DNA from: Strigamia acuminata | Taxonomy: Eukaryota > Arthropoda > Chilopoda > Geophilomorpha > Linotaeniidae | DNA: 64,000 bases | Assembly: GCA_949358305.1 (NCBI GenBank) | Contig: OX442320.1 | Coordinates: forward strand, 188,501-252,500 | Direction: 5' to 3' | In this document: piece by piece, positions 46,346 to 57,292 of the stretch | Numbering within the stretch: the stretch's first letter is position 1 | Layout: the number at the start of each line of letters is the position of its first letter | The notes under the pieces: model-generated | Database searches by the model: none | What the model was told of the DNA's origin: nothing | Seen by the model: the letters and a program-made list of their open reading frames with translations, nothing else | Made by a program: the position numbers and the translations under genes

Positions 46346-46857
46346 TGCAAGTTGAACAGCTACAGCCTGAAAGAAGAAGAACAGTTTTAGTTTTTAAAGT
46401 GTTTTTTGGTGGGCTGTTTTTTGGGTTTTTTGATGTGTCCCTTCTGGGGGGAGGGGAAGTGTGCATTTTCGTGTTTAAGTTAAAGTTTAAGTTTTTCTCC
46501 ACTATAACTGCTTAGGCAGGGGAGAATTTAGATAGCCTAGTAGTTAAAAGAGTCTGCTTGACAGCTTAGAGTTTTTGGGTGTTGCATCACTCAAATCCTT
46601 AGGAGTTTAGAGAGTTTAGCAGTTAACAGGAATTAGTCTACTATAGGAATTAGAGACTGGGTGTTGCGCCACTCAGATCTTTAGTAGCATAGAGTTTACA
46701 GTGAGTCTGTCTGTATATCATTCAGATCACTAGCGGTTTAGTTGAGCAGTTAGTGTATTTGGTCATTGTTTGTCCAAATATCGCCTGTGTTTAGAGTTGT
46801 GTGTCTTTGGTTTTTGACTGACTGATTGTCTTCACTTTCTGCCATTCCAGGTTTGAC

Positions 46858-49800
46858 ATGGCTACAGGAGGTGGATCAAGGTCAGGTTCAGGGAGAACAA
46901 CGCCAACAACGGTTGAGCAACAACCGCCGGAAGAAATGGACGTGTTGTCTGGGAGGTTCACGACTTTGGGGATCTCTTTGGACGCGCTTTTGAGAAGGTC
47001 CTTGACACTAAAAGATACCGGCGAGCTGGAAGCTGTAGAAATGGCTGCAAATGAACAGATGATGAGAATGATAAACGACCTGAACACGATGCAGCCCAAC
47101 CTGACAAGAGATCAGTACTTGGCAAATCTAAGGGAAATCGAAGAGTTAGAGACACCGATTTCGGTTCTTAAGCACAGAACCCGAATGTCAAAGAAGTTCG
47201 TGACGCATTGGTCAGCAAATCCCGCAAATGCTTCAGCGTTGACGACCAGTACGTCTCAGAGTTCGATTTTGAACCAGACCTTGTCGCAATCGACAAGAAG
47301 GCATAATAATGCAAAGCTTCCTAAGTTGGAAATGCGGAAATTCAATGGAGATGTGACGACATTTCGTCCCTTCCTAAGCAGCTTTGATTCTGCTGTTCAC
47401 AGCAACCCTGATTTATCAGAAATTGAGAAGTTGCAATACTTGCAGTCGCTGTGCACGGGAGAAGCTGCCATGCTGATCTCTGCATTCCCTTTAGTGGACG
47501 GTAATTACAATTTGGCAAGAGAAGAGTTGGAACGTTCCTACGGGGACGATGAAGCCCAGAGAGTGGCATTGGTCAAGTCCATAAGGGATATGAGACAGGT
47601 TACGGAATTGCATCCGGTCAAAGCTGTCCGTACACAGTTGACCAAGGTGTCCACTGCTATCCGCTTGCTGGAGCAGTTGAGCGTTCCAGTACAGACTGCT
47701 GGTCTGCTTCTGGCACCCGACGTGCTGAGGAAATTTCCACCTGCCATGGTGATGAGGTTTTACCAGCAGCAAGGGGCTAAGACCTCAAATTTAGTGACAA
47801 TCTTGAATTTTTTTGCGGCTGAAGTTCAGCTCTTGGAGCAGATGGAAGATGTCATGGGGGCAGGAGGTCTTGCAACTAAAAAAGACAAGTCTGGAAGTTC
47901 CGACAAGGATAAGGATCAACGCAAGGGCACGATGTCCACCTGCGCCACGTCCAAAAAAGCCAAAGAGTCTTTTAGCCCAAAGCTGATCGTGGGAAGCGCA
48001 ATTTGCATTTTCTGCAAAGAAGGTCATGCTAACACTTTCTGTAGGAAGGAAATGAGCGTGGCAGAGAAGACCACGATCATTCAACAGAACCGACTTTGCT
48101 TCAATTGCCTGCAAGAAGGACACAGGGCAATGCGGTGCCAGGTTAAAACCAGCTGCAGGACTTGCGGCGGACGACATCATTCGTCCATCTGCAGGAAATT
48201 GAACACAGGAAGTGGAGGTGGGATAGAGAAGCCCAAGGACGTGAGCGCGAACGTTTCCTTGGCGATCTCCTCAACACTTCAGTTGATGATATTCACAGCG
48301 GAGTTAAAAACAAAGTCTGGAGGTTCGCACACGATACGTGGCATGTTAGATCCGGGCAGCCATCGGTCCTACATTTTAAAGAGTGTAGCCGACCGGATAC
48401 GGTTGAAGAGTTGCGGGTCAATCGAAGCCACAGCCCAACGCCTCAATGAAGAGGATAATGCTGGATCGACGTCTTACGACGTTTACAAGCTACTCCTTCA
48501 GTCTAGACACGGAGCCAGAGAGCTCAAGGTGACGGCTTTAAGTGCAAGAAGCCTACCGCATGTGTATGGGATAGCCAGCCCTGATACCATTCAGAAGGTT
48601 AAAGATTTGGGGTTCGAATTGGCTGAAGACTTACCTTCGACTGCAGGCAATGTTGATATCTTGCTTGGAGTTGATGTTTGGTGGGAAATCTGCCTTGACG
48701 GACGAAAGCGATTGGATAACCGCTTGGGTTTGGTCAATACCATTTTTGGGTGGGTGTTGTCAGGAGCCGCTGGGTCGACAGATGTCTTCTCCGAGAGCTC
48801 GCGTGACGTTTCTTGCTGCAACACCTGTGAGATTAAGACTGACCGTGACTTGGAAAAGCTTTGGAGTTTGGAGGCTGTTGGAATTACCGCTGGCGAACGC
48901 GATTCAGATTTTGTGCGAGATCGCTTTGAGAAGTCGCACAAGCGAATGGATGATGGTCGCTACCAAGTTTGCTTGCCCTTTAACGATAAGATCGGGGCTT
49001 TGGAGTCAAACTGGGAGTTGGCTCTGAATCAACTATCACATACGCTTAGGCGAATTGATAGTAACAGCGACCACAAGGAACGTTATAACAAAGCCATGTG
49101 GGACTACGTCAAGGAAGAGCACGCGGAAGTAGTACCTCTTGCAGAGAGATACAAGAAAACTGGAGTTTATGTTATTCCGCACCATCCAGTGATCAAGGAG
49201 GACCGGGAAACGACCAAGTTCCGTGTCGTTTTCAACGCGTCGTCGGCGAAGAAGGGGCTACCTTCGCTGAACGACTGTCTGTATCCTGGCCCTTCTTTAA
49301 ATCCGGATATTGTCCCAGTTATGATCCGTTTTCGCCTTTTTTGTGTAGTGGCGATAGCAGACATCAAGCAGGCTTTCCTGCAAGTGCTGATTAATCCTGA
49401 CCACTGCGATTTTTTGCGGTTCCTTTGGGTCTCAGAAGAATATTTCCAAGAAGGATATTCTTGGCAGAATTTGTGGGATCACCTGGTCGTTTTAAGAATG
49501 ATAGTCGTCCCTTTCGGGGTGAATTCTTCGCCATTCTTGTTGTGCGCTGTCATCCGCGCGCAAGGGCGATTGTACTTGGTGCTTTTCCCCAAAGAGGCAG
49601 ACGCCCTCGATAAGGGCATCTACATGGACGACTTGACGTCCGGGGCCGATGGAACCCAAGAGACAGTTACGCACTGTGTCAATTTACGCAGGATCCTTGA
49701 CGAGGGAAAGATGCCTCTCGTCAAGTGGGCATCATCAAAGGCAGATGTCTTTGACGCACTCAAAGACAAGGATTTCCACATGCGTGCAGACAAGTTTGAA

Positions 49801-52134
49801 GATCTAGGAGTTGTCAAGATGCTGGGCATCCTTTGGAGCGTCCAAGATGATACGCTAATGTTCAGGATCCCAACCGGTGTTGAGATTCCCCAGTCAAGGA
49901 GGGGCATTCTGTCATTATTGGCATCAGTCTTCGACCCCTTGGGGTTGATAGCTCCAGTCATTTTGCGGATGAAGCTACTTTTACAGAGTATGTGGGGTTG
50001 CGACATCAAATGGGATGACATAATCTCAGAAGAGAACCGAGAGATAGTGGCAAAATGGTACGCCGATCTTCAGCGCCTCACCGAAGCCCGGGTGAAGCGT
50101 TGGATGGGGACGTACTCGGGCCAAGAAATGGACATTGACGTCTTTTGCGACGCAAGTCCACAGGCGTACGGATGCGCAATCTACGTTCGAGCTGCGTCAG
50201 GCGCGACCCAACTGCTCTTGAGCAAAAGCCGAATTGCCCCCACCACCAAGTTGACTTTGCCACGCCTGGAATTGACCGCAACTGTTGTTGGAGTCCGGAT
50301 GGTGGAGTACATCCTAGAGGATTTCCTACCAGGTTATCCAGTTGGGAAGATAAGGTATTACTCGGACTCAATGGTTGCGCTCGGGTGGTTGAAGTCTGAT
50401 AAGAACAGGTGGAAGCCATATGTCTCCAACAGAGTGGCAGAAGTTCTTGAAAAGTCAAGTCCGAGTCAGTGGGCATACGTCCCGACGGACAGGAATCCAG
50501 CGGACGTATTGACACGCCCATGCGAGGCAAAGAACCTTTTGGCCAACCGTCTCTGGTGGGACGGGCCCGGTCAGTTGGAAGACCTCGCGGACGAACCTGA
50601 GGACGTTGACCTCCCAATGGAAGAGGCAAAAAAGGAAAAGGTAGCTTTGGTTGCGTCAGATGGAGAAGCGCATATGTGCGAGGTTTTCAAGCGATTTAGT
50701 AGTTTTAATCGCCTCGTGCGAGTTTTCGCGCTCATGCGGCGCTGGCTTCCTTTTTTCGCCCGCGGGAGGGACCTCGAGGTTCTCGAGATAGAAGTTGCCG
50801 AAGAAAGAGTCATCCGCTTGGCCCAGGTCTTGAGTTTTCCAGACGAAAGACAAGCCGCAATGTTGAAAGAGAAAGTGGCAAAGGGCTCTATCCTGAAAAA
50901 TTTCGACGTTTTTCTGGATGAGAGAGATTTACTAAGACTAAGGAGCCGTCTAGGGAAGTCAGCGCTTCCCTTCGACGAGGCATTTCCCATCATTTTACAC
51001 CCGGATAGTTGGGTAACAAGACTAATCATCAAGAAGGTCCACTTACAGCTCCTGCATGGTGAGCTGAGTGAGACGTTTTACCGGTTGAGAGACAAGTATT
51101 GGATTGTAAGAGGACGCCGAACGGTCAAGGCTGTGATCCGGAGTTGCTTGGTCTGCAAACGAGAGCGGTTGGAACGCAATAACCCAGCCACTGGTGACCC
51201 TCCTATGGAGCGCGTCACGCCGGCAGCCCCGTTCCAGCATACAGGAATTGACCACCTCGGCCCTCTCACAGTCAAGCATAAGGAGAAAGGAAGAAAAGTC
51301 TATATTCTGTTGTTTACCTGCCTAGTAACACGAGCGATCCATTTGGAAGTCTCTGAGAACCTTTCGGTGGAAAAGTTCCTTCTGGCCTTCCGTCGTTTCG
51401 GCGCCAGATTTGGGTACCCGGCGAAAGTGTTCTCCGACAACTCCAAAACTTTCGAGCGAGGAAGCCAGGAGATACAGTCGTGGGGTAAATTGCTGACCAA
51501 GGATGGGATCCGGACGTTCCTTTCGGAGAAGAGAGTGGTTTGGTCGTTCATCCCACCATTGTCACCTTGGGCTGGAGGAGCCTGGGAGAGACTTGTGCGT
51601 TCGGTGAAAGATAAACTACGTAAGATGCTGCTGCGTAGGACTGTAGACTTGGAGACGCTTCAGACGCTAGCCGTCGAGATAAGCTCCGTGCTTAACTCAA
51701 GGCCCCTGTCTTACGTGCATGAGGAGGTTGACGGCGGGAGAATTCTCAGCCCTGAGAACTTTCTCACTGGAGGAATGCCCAAGTGGGTTATCAACCGTCC
51801 ACTGCACGCGATACAGAAGAAAGACCTACGGAGATTGGATAGAAAAAGACGACTTTTCGTTTGGGAGTTCTGGCGGATTTGGCGCGAGAGTTACCTGAAA
51901 CAGCTAAGAAATTTTCATGAAGTCAAGGGTGACTCCCGTTTCAAGAATCCGGAAGTCGACCAGATAGTATTGTTGGAAAAGGTCGGCTGCAATCCGTACT
52001 TCTGGCCGCTGGCACGGGTCATCGAAGTCCTACCAGGCGAAGATGGTTTTGTGCGCGTCGTGAGAGTGGTTACAGCCAATGGAAAGGAATATCGACGCTC
52101 GGTCAAACACGTAAGGGCTTTGGAGCTGGACTAG
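46858..52134 (+). CDS. gag-pol: Gag-Pol polyprotein of E3, BEL/Pao family (1758 aa)
   Basis: This single ORF encodes the whole replication machinery. From the N-terminus: DUF1759-type Gag (about 153-305); three zinc knuckles at 383-395, 414-427 and 433-445; Pao aspartic protease (DUF1758) with LDPGS at D498; reverse transcriptase (about 765-960) with catalytic D835 and the YMDD box at 922-925; Pao RNase H (about 1085-1215) with candidate acids D1098, E1138, D1170 and D1216; integrase HHCC zinc finger (H1395, H1400, C1430, C1433); DDE core D1465, D1527, E1577; and a C-terminal DUF5641 domain (about 1665-1755) with the typical WPLARVIEV segment. The start has G at -3 and +4. No frameshift or stop separates gag and pol, as usual in this superfamily. 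Its Gag half is clearly related to the E2 protein but well diverged. Confidence 0.97.
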   Translation: MATGGGSRSGSGRTTPTTVEQQPPEEMDVLSGRFTTLGISLDALLRRSLTLKDTGELEAVEMAANEQMMRMINDLNTMQPNLTRDQYLANLREIEELETPISVLKHRTRMSKKFVTHWSANPANASALTTSTSQSSILNQTLSQSTRRHNNAKLPKLEMRKFNGDVTTFRPFLSSFDSAVHSNPDLSEIEKLQYLQSLCTGEAAMLISAFPLVDGNYNLAREELERSYGDDEAQRVALVKSIRDMRQVTELHPVKAVRTQLTKVSTAIRLLEQLSVPVQTAGLLLAPDVLRKFPPAMVMRFYQQQGAKTSNLVTILNFFAAEVQLLEQMEDVMGAGGLATKKDKSGSSDKDKDQRKGTMSTCATSKKAKESFSPKLIVGSAICIFCKEGHANTFCRKEMSVAEKTTIIQQNRLCFNCLQEGHRAMRCQVKTSCRTCGGRHHSSICRKLNTGSGGGIEKPKDVSANVSLAISSTLQLMIFTAELKTKSGGSHTIRGMLDPGSHRSYILKSVADRIRLKSCGSIEATAQRLNEEDNAGSTSYDVYKLLLQSRHGARELKVTALSARSLPHVYGIASPDTIQKVKDLGFELAEDLPSTAGNVDILLGVDVWWEICLDGRKRLDNRLGLVNTIFGWVLSGAAGSTDVFSESSRDVSCCNTCEIKTDRDLEKLWSLEAVGITAGERDSDFVRDRFEKSHKRMDDGRYQVCLPFNDKIGALESNWELALNQLSHTLRRIDSNSDHKERYNKAMWDYVKEEHAEVVPLAERYKKTGVYVIPHHPVIKEDRETTKFRVVFNASSAKKGLPSLNDCLYPGPSLNPDIVPVMIRFRLFCVVAIADIKQAFLQVLINPDHCDFLRFLWVSEEYFQEGYSWQNLWDHLVVLRMIVVPFGVNSSPFLLCAVIRAQGRLYLVLFPKEADALDKGIYMDDLTSGADGTQETVTHCVNLRRILDEGKMPLVKWASSKADVFDALKDKDFHMRADKFEDLGVVKMLGILWSVQDDTLMFRIPTGVEIPQSRRGILSLLASVFDPLGLIAPVILRMKLLLQSMWGCDIKWDDIISEENREIVAKWYADLQRLTEARVKRWMGTYSGQEMDIDVFCDASPQAYGCAIYVRAASGATQLLLSKSRIAPTTKLTLPRLELTATVVGVRMVEYILEDFLPGYPVGKIRYYSDSMVALGWLKSDKNRWKPYVSNRVAEVLEKSSPSQWAYVPTDRNPADVLTRPCEAKNLLANRLWWDGPGQLEDLADEPEDVDLPMEEAKKEKVALVASDGEAHMCEVFKRFSSFNRLVRVFALMRRWLPFFARGRDLEVLEIEVAEERVIRLAQVLSFPDERQAAMLKEKVAKGSILKNFDVFLDERDLLRLRSRLGKSALPFDEAFPIILHPDSWVTRLIIKKVHLQLLHGELSETFYRLRDKYWIVRGRRTVKAVIRSCLVCKRERLERNNPATGDPPMERVTPAAPFQHTGIDHLGPLTVKHKEKGRKVYILLFTCLVTRAIHLEVSENLSVEKFLLAFRRFGARFGYPAKVFSDNSKTFERGSQEIQSWGKLLTKDGIRTFLSEKRVVWSFIPPLSPWAGGAWERLVRSVKDKLRKMLLRRTVDLETLQTLAVEISSVLNSRPLSYVHEEVDGGRILSPENFLTGGMPKWVINRPLHAIQKKDLRRLDRKRRLFVWEFWRIWRESYLKQLRNFHEVKGDSRFKNPEVDQIVLLEKVGCNPYFWPLARVIEVLPGEDGFVRVVRVVTANGKEYRRSVKHVRALELD

Positions 52135-52186
52135 CGTGGTCGAGTCGCTTAGGCCGGCTGTCCGCTTCTTTTTCGGCTGGCAGCGA
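52135..52186 (+). promoter_or_regulatory. E3 sequence preceding the 3' LTR (polypurine-tract position)
   Basis: After the stop, 52 bases end in CTTCTTTTTCGGCTGGCAGCGA (52165-52186). The TTTCGGCYGGCA core is shared with E2 and partly with E1. A canonical purine run is missing. Confidence 0.5.
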
Positions 52187-53758
52187 TGTTGCGAGCAAGA
52201 ACGCAACAAAAAGATCTGGAGATTTCACGTTGTTTATTTTCTGAAAGAGAGAAAAGGCTTTTTAATTTTGTTGTCAAGTTTGAATAGATTTGCAACTCTT
52301 ATCTGACATGTCCAGTTGGTTTGCTGCCTTGTTGTCACGATCCTGGAAGTTCAAGGGGGTTGTCACTTCGCTTGCCACACCTGGAATGTTTGGAAGTTGT
52401 GTTTTTAGTCTTTTGGCATTGTTTTATGTGTCTTTTTCACTTGTTTGTGTTATTTCTAGTATTTATAAGTTTTCTCCTGTTTCCAGTTCACTTGTGAGAG
52501 AGATAGGCGTGCATCGGCAAGATGGCCGCCATAGCATAAGTGAGCTGGGAAACGGGAGAACTTGAAATAAGCACAATTGCAGTTTTAGTGCTTGTTTCAC
52601 TGGTAATTTAATTTATACTAACTTGTATTGGTGTTTAAGGTAGTCCACAGGTGTCTTGGGTCGCTGGATGGACGTTGGACATCGTTTGTGAGCGTTTGTG
52701 AGCGTCGGGCGTGAGCGCACGCCTTGCGACGCCTCTCGTGGTCGTATGGGTCCTGCAAATGAGTTGAATCGGTCGGGTTTCAATGTCCAAGCACTGGGAA
52801 AGTTGTACTGACCGTTCTAGGACGCAGATCCATCGTTGAGAAGGCCTGTGAGTCGCCCGCGACCTTGTCTGGCTCCATTCACGTCATTTTAGCAGTTGCA
52901 TGGTCGCCATCTTAGATTTGGTGCTGCACTGGTGCCCTGTCATTGTTTCTTTTGGGGTTTTAATGGAACCTGGACATAGGGAATATTTACTAGTTATTGT
53001 TTGTATATTTACCAATATTAGTTGATGTTAATCTAAGCTTTTACTTTTGTTATTGCATGGTAGTTAAGGGGTTAAAACTGTGACACGTTGCGCCCTCTTT
53101 TGGTGGTGATTGGGTTTGGGCTCAGCATTGTGTTTTGAGTGTAACTAATGTTAGTTTTAGCCTTTGAATTATTTGTTAAGTTTAAGTGAAGTGCTGTTTG
53201 CACAGGTCATACTGTTATCAAGGTGTTAGGTTAAGTTTTGTCTTTATTTATGTTAAGTTTGACATCTGTTGTAGATATACGGAAACCTTGTTGGCACTAT
53301 TGTTATTATTCAAATCTGTATTGTTTGGTCACTGACATTTATTGTAATCAGGTGACCAGTTGTTAAGAGTAGGTTGCTAAAGAAGCAACAGTTGTTATCA
53401 GTTGTTAAGTATTAAAACCAGTTGTTATTTTTCCTCCTTCTTTGGATAATTTATTCCTGGGTTTCTTTTACTTCAACATTCATGATGGCTTGTGAGTAGA
53501 GAGCTTTGCCTGCTCTCCTCCTCCCTGGGAGCACGGAATTTCTACCCAGCAGCTAAAGAGGTTTTGCCAATCACTTCATCTAAATGCAGTCAGGCCTAGT
53601 TTCATGCAGTCAGGCCTAACCCTTCTTCAAGTTAGGCTTATGCTCAGCGAGAGGATTTCAACTTGTCTCTTCAACCACTATACAGTCTCGGGCGGTTTCC
53701 AGAGTTTGGTGACCAATTCGCCAGTTTTTTCCTGTAAGATCCAAGGTTGTTTGCTACA
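52187..53758 (+). repeat. E3 3' LTR (1572 bp)
   Basis: Copy of 44542-46113 at an offset of 7645 with no difference noticed by eye. It is followed directly by ATGA and satellite. Confidence 0.96.
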
Positions 53759-53762
53759 ATGA
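53759..53762 (+). repeat. E3 target-site duplication, right (ATGA)
   Basis: Matches 44538-44541. The sequence then continues 'gatcaaaag' as in the intact monomer. Confidence 0.9.
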
Positions 53763-55591
53763 GATCAAAAGTCTATTCTCCCAAATGATTGCTTGGATGT
53801 TTCTAAAACTTACATTGGAGCCTTCTACTAAGGTTTAAACACTATTTCTGAACATTCAGAGACATTGGTCTTGTGGTGTTTGTGCTAAGTCAACTATGAT
53901 GAGATCAAAAGTCTATTCTCCCAAATCATTGCTTGGATGTTTCTAAAACTTACATTGGAGCCTTCTACTAAGGTTTAAACACTATTTCTGAACATTCAGA
54001 GACATTGATCTTGTGGTCTTTGTGCTAAGTCAACTGCAATGTGAAATAAGCTCAAAATTTTTTTTTCAAAATTTATTGCTTGGATGTTGCTAAAACTTAC
54101 ATTGAAGGCTTCTACTAAGGTTTAAACACTATTTCTGAATATTCAGAGACATTGGACTTGTGGTGTTTGTGCTAAGTCAACCGTGATGAGATCAAAAGTC
54201 TATTCTCCCAAATCATTGCTTGGATGTTTCTAAAACTTACATTGGAGCCTTCTACTAAGGTTTAAACACTATTTCTGAACATTCAGAGACATTGGTCTTG
54301 TGGTGTTTGTGCTAAGTCAACTATGATGAGATCAAAAGTCTATTCTCCCAAATGATTGCTTGGATGTTTCTAAAACTTACATTGGAGCCTTCTACTAAGG
54401 TTTAAACACTATTTCTGAACATTCAGAGACATTGGTCTTGTGGTGTTTGTGCTAAGTTAACTGTGATGAGATCAAAAGTCTATTCTCGCAAATCATTGCT
54501 TGGATGTTGCTAAAACTTCCCTTGAAGTCTTCTATTAAGGTTTAAACACTATTTCTGAACATTCAGAGACATTGGTCTTGTGGTGTTTGTGCTAAGTCAA
54601 CTATGATGAGATCAAAAGTCTATTCTCCCAAATCATTGCTTGGATGTTTCTAAAACTTACATTGGAGCCTTCTACTAAGGTTTAAACACTATTTCTGAAC
54701 ATTCAGAGACATTGGTCTTGTGGTGTTTGTGCTAAGTCAACTGTGATGAGATCAAAAGTCTATTCTCTCAAATCATTGCTTGGATGTTTCTAAAACTTAC
54801 ATTGGAGCTTTCTACTAAGGTTTAAACACTATTTCTGAACATTCAGAGACATTGATCTTGTGGTCTTTGTGCTAAGTCAACTGCAATGTGAAATAAGCTC
54901 AAAATTTTTTTTTCAAAATTTATTGCTTGGATGTTGCTAAAACTTACATTGAAGGCTTCTACTAAGGTTTAAACACTATTTCTGAACATTCAGAGACATT
55001 GGACTTGTGGTGTTTGTGCTAAGTCAACCGTGGTAAGATCAAAAGTCTATTCTCCCAAATCATTGCTTGGATGTTTCTAAAACTTACATTGGAGCCTTCT
55101 ACTAAGGTTTAAACACTATTTCTGAACATTCAGAGACATTGGTCTTGTGGTGTTTGTGCTAAGTCAACTATGATGAGATCAAAAGTCTATTCTCCCAAAT
55201 GATTGCTTGGATGTTTCTAAAACTTACATTGGAGCCTTCTACTAAGGTTTAAACACTATTTCTGAACATTCAGAGACATTGGTCTTGTGGTGTTTGTGCT
55301 AAGTCAACTATGATGAGATCAAAAGTCTATTCTCCCAAATCATTGCTTGGATGTTTCTAAAACTTACATTGGAGCCTTCTACTAAGGTTTAAACACTATT
55401 TCTGAACATTCAGAGACATTGGTCTTGTGGTGTTTGTGCTAAGTCAACTGCGATGTGAAATGAGCTCAAAATTTTTTTTTCAAAATTTATTGCTTGGATG
55501 TTGCTAAAACTTACATTGGAGCCTTCTACTAAGGTTTAAACACTATTTCTGAACATTCAGAGACATTGGACTTGTGGTGTTTGTGCTAAGT

Positions 55592-57292
55592 CAACCGTGA
55601 TGAGATCAAAAGTCTATTCTCCCAAATCATTGCTTGGATGTTTCTAAAACTTACATTGGAGCCTTCTACTAAGGTTTAAACACTATTTCTGAACATTCAG
55701 AGACATTGGTCTTGTGGTGTTTGTGCTAAGTCAACTATGATGAGATCAAAAGTCTATTCTCCCAAATGATTGCTTGGATGTTTCTAAAACTTACATTGGA
55801 GCCTTCTACTAAGGTTTAAACACTATTTCTGAACATTCAGAGACATTGGTCTTGTGGTGTTTGTGCTAAGTTAACTGTGATGAGATCAAAAGTCTATTCT
55901 CGCAAATCATTGCTTGGATGTTGCTAAAACTTCCCTTGAAGTCTTCTACTAAGGTTTAAACACTATTTCTGAACATTCAGAGACATTGGTCTTGTGGTGT
56001 TTGTGCTAAGTCAACTGCGATGTGAAATGAGCTCAAAATTTTTTTTTCAAAATTTATTGCTTGGATGTTGCTAAAACTTTCATTGGAGCCTTCTACTAAG
56101 GTTTAAACACTATTTCTGAACATTCAGAGACATTGGTCTTGTGGTGTTTGTGCTAAGTCAACTGTGATGAGATCAAAAGTCTATTCTCCCAAATCATTGC
56201 TTGGATGTTTCTAAAACTTACATTGGAGCCTTCTACTAAGGTTTAAACACTATTTCTGAACATTCAGAGACATTGGTCTTGTGGTGTTTGTGCTAAGTCA
56301 ACTATGATGAGATCAAAAGTCTATTCTCCCAAATGATTGCTTGGATGTTTCTAAAACTTACATTGGAGCCTTCTACTAAGGTTTAAACACTATTTCTGAA
56401 CATTCAGAGACATTGGTCTTGTGGTGTTTGTGCTAAGTCAACTATGATGAGATCAAAAGTCTATTCTCCCAAATCATTGCTTGGATGTTTCTAAAACTTA
56501 CATTGGAGCCTTCTACTAAGGTTTAAACACTATTTCTGAACATTCAGAGACATTGGTCTTGTGGTGTTTGTGCTAAGTCAACTGCGATGTGAAATGAGCT
56601 CAAAATTTTTTTTTCAAAATTTATTGCTTGGATGTTGCTAAAACTTACATTGGAGCCTTCTACTAAGGTTTAAACACTATTTCTGAATATTCAGAGACAT
56701 TGGTCTTGTGGTGTTTGTGCTAAGTCAACTGTGATGAGATCAAAAGTCTATTCTCCCAAATTATTGCTTGGATGTTTCTAAAACTTACATTGGAGCCTTC
56801 TACTAAGGTTTAAACACTATTTCTAAACATTCAGAGACATTGGTCTTGTGGTGTTTGTGCTAAGTCAACTATGATGAGATCAAAAGTCTATTCTCCCAAA
56901 TGATTGCTTGGATGTTTCTAAAACTTACATTGGAGCCTTCTACTAAGGTTTAAACACTATTTCTGAACATTCAGAGACATTGGTCTTGTGGTGTTTGTGC
57001 TAAGTCAACTATGATGAGATCAAAAGTCTATTCTCCCAAATCATTGCTTGGATGTTTCTAAAACTTACATTGGAGCCTTCTACTAAGGTTTAAACACTAT
57101 TTCTGAACATTCAGAGACATTGATCTTGTGGTCTTTGTGCTAAGTCAACTGCAATGTGAAATAAGCTCAAAATTTTTTTTTCAAAATTTATTGCTTGGAT
57201 GTTGCTAAAACTTACATTGAAGGCTTCTACTAAGGTTTAAACACTATTTCTGAACATTCAGAGACATTGGACTTGTGGTGTTTGTGCTAAGT
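55592..57292 (+). repeat. 1701-bp higher-order unit (twelve monomers)
   Basis: This is the stretch between two successive 'caaccgtg' monomers (55592 and 57293). Its length equals nine 140-bp and three 147-bp monomers. The order of classes resembles units in block 2, but the count differs from unit to unit. Confidence 0.6.

Larger units (their letters stand above)
46114..46857 (+). other. E3 5' leader (untranslated)
   Basis: This 744-base segment holds the primer site, a strong hairpin, the shared 13-mer and, at about 46575-46740, an imperfect repeat of the form 'gggtgttgc-n-cactcanatc'. A 121-codon ORF (46150-46515) crosses the hairpin and the motif and has no recognisable domain. Confidence 0.7.
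44542..53758 (+). mobile_element. E3: complete, apparently autonomous BEL/Pao LTR retrotransposon (9217 bp)
   Basis: Two 1572-bp LTRs (44542-46113 and 52187-53758, offset 7645) enclose a leader, one 1758-codon Gag-Pol ORF and a short pre-LTR segment. All domains needed for retrotransposition are present and in frame, the LTR copies look identical, and a 4-bp target duplication is intact. It is therefore young and possibly active. No envelope-like ORF is present. Confidence 0.97.

Noticed and set aside
46858-52134. Minus-strand and shifted-frame ORFs inside E3 gag-pol
   Set aside because: They overlap a long, domain-complete frame and have no recognisable content.
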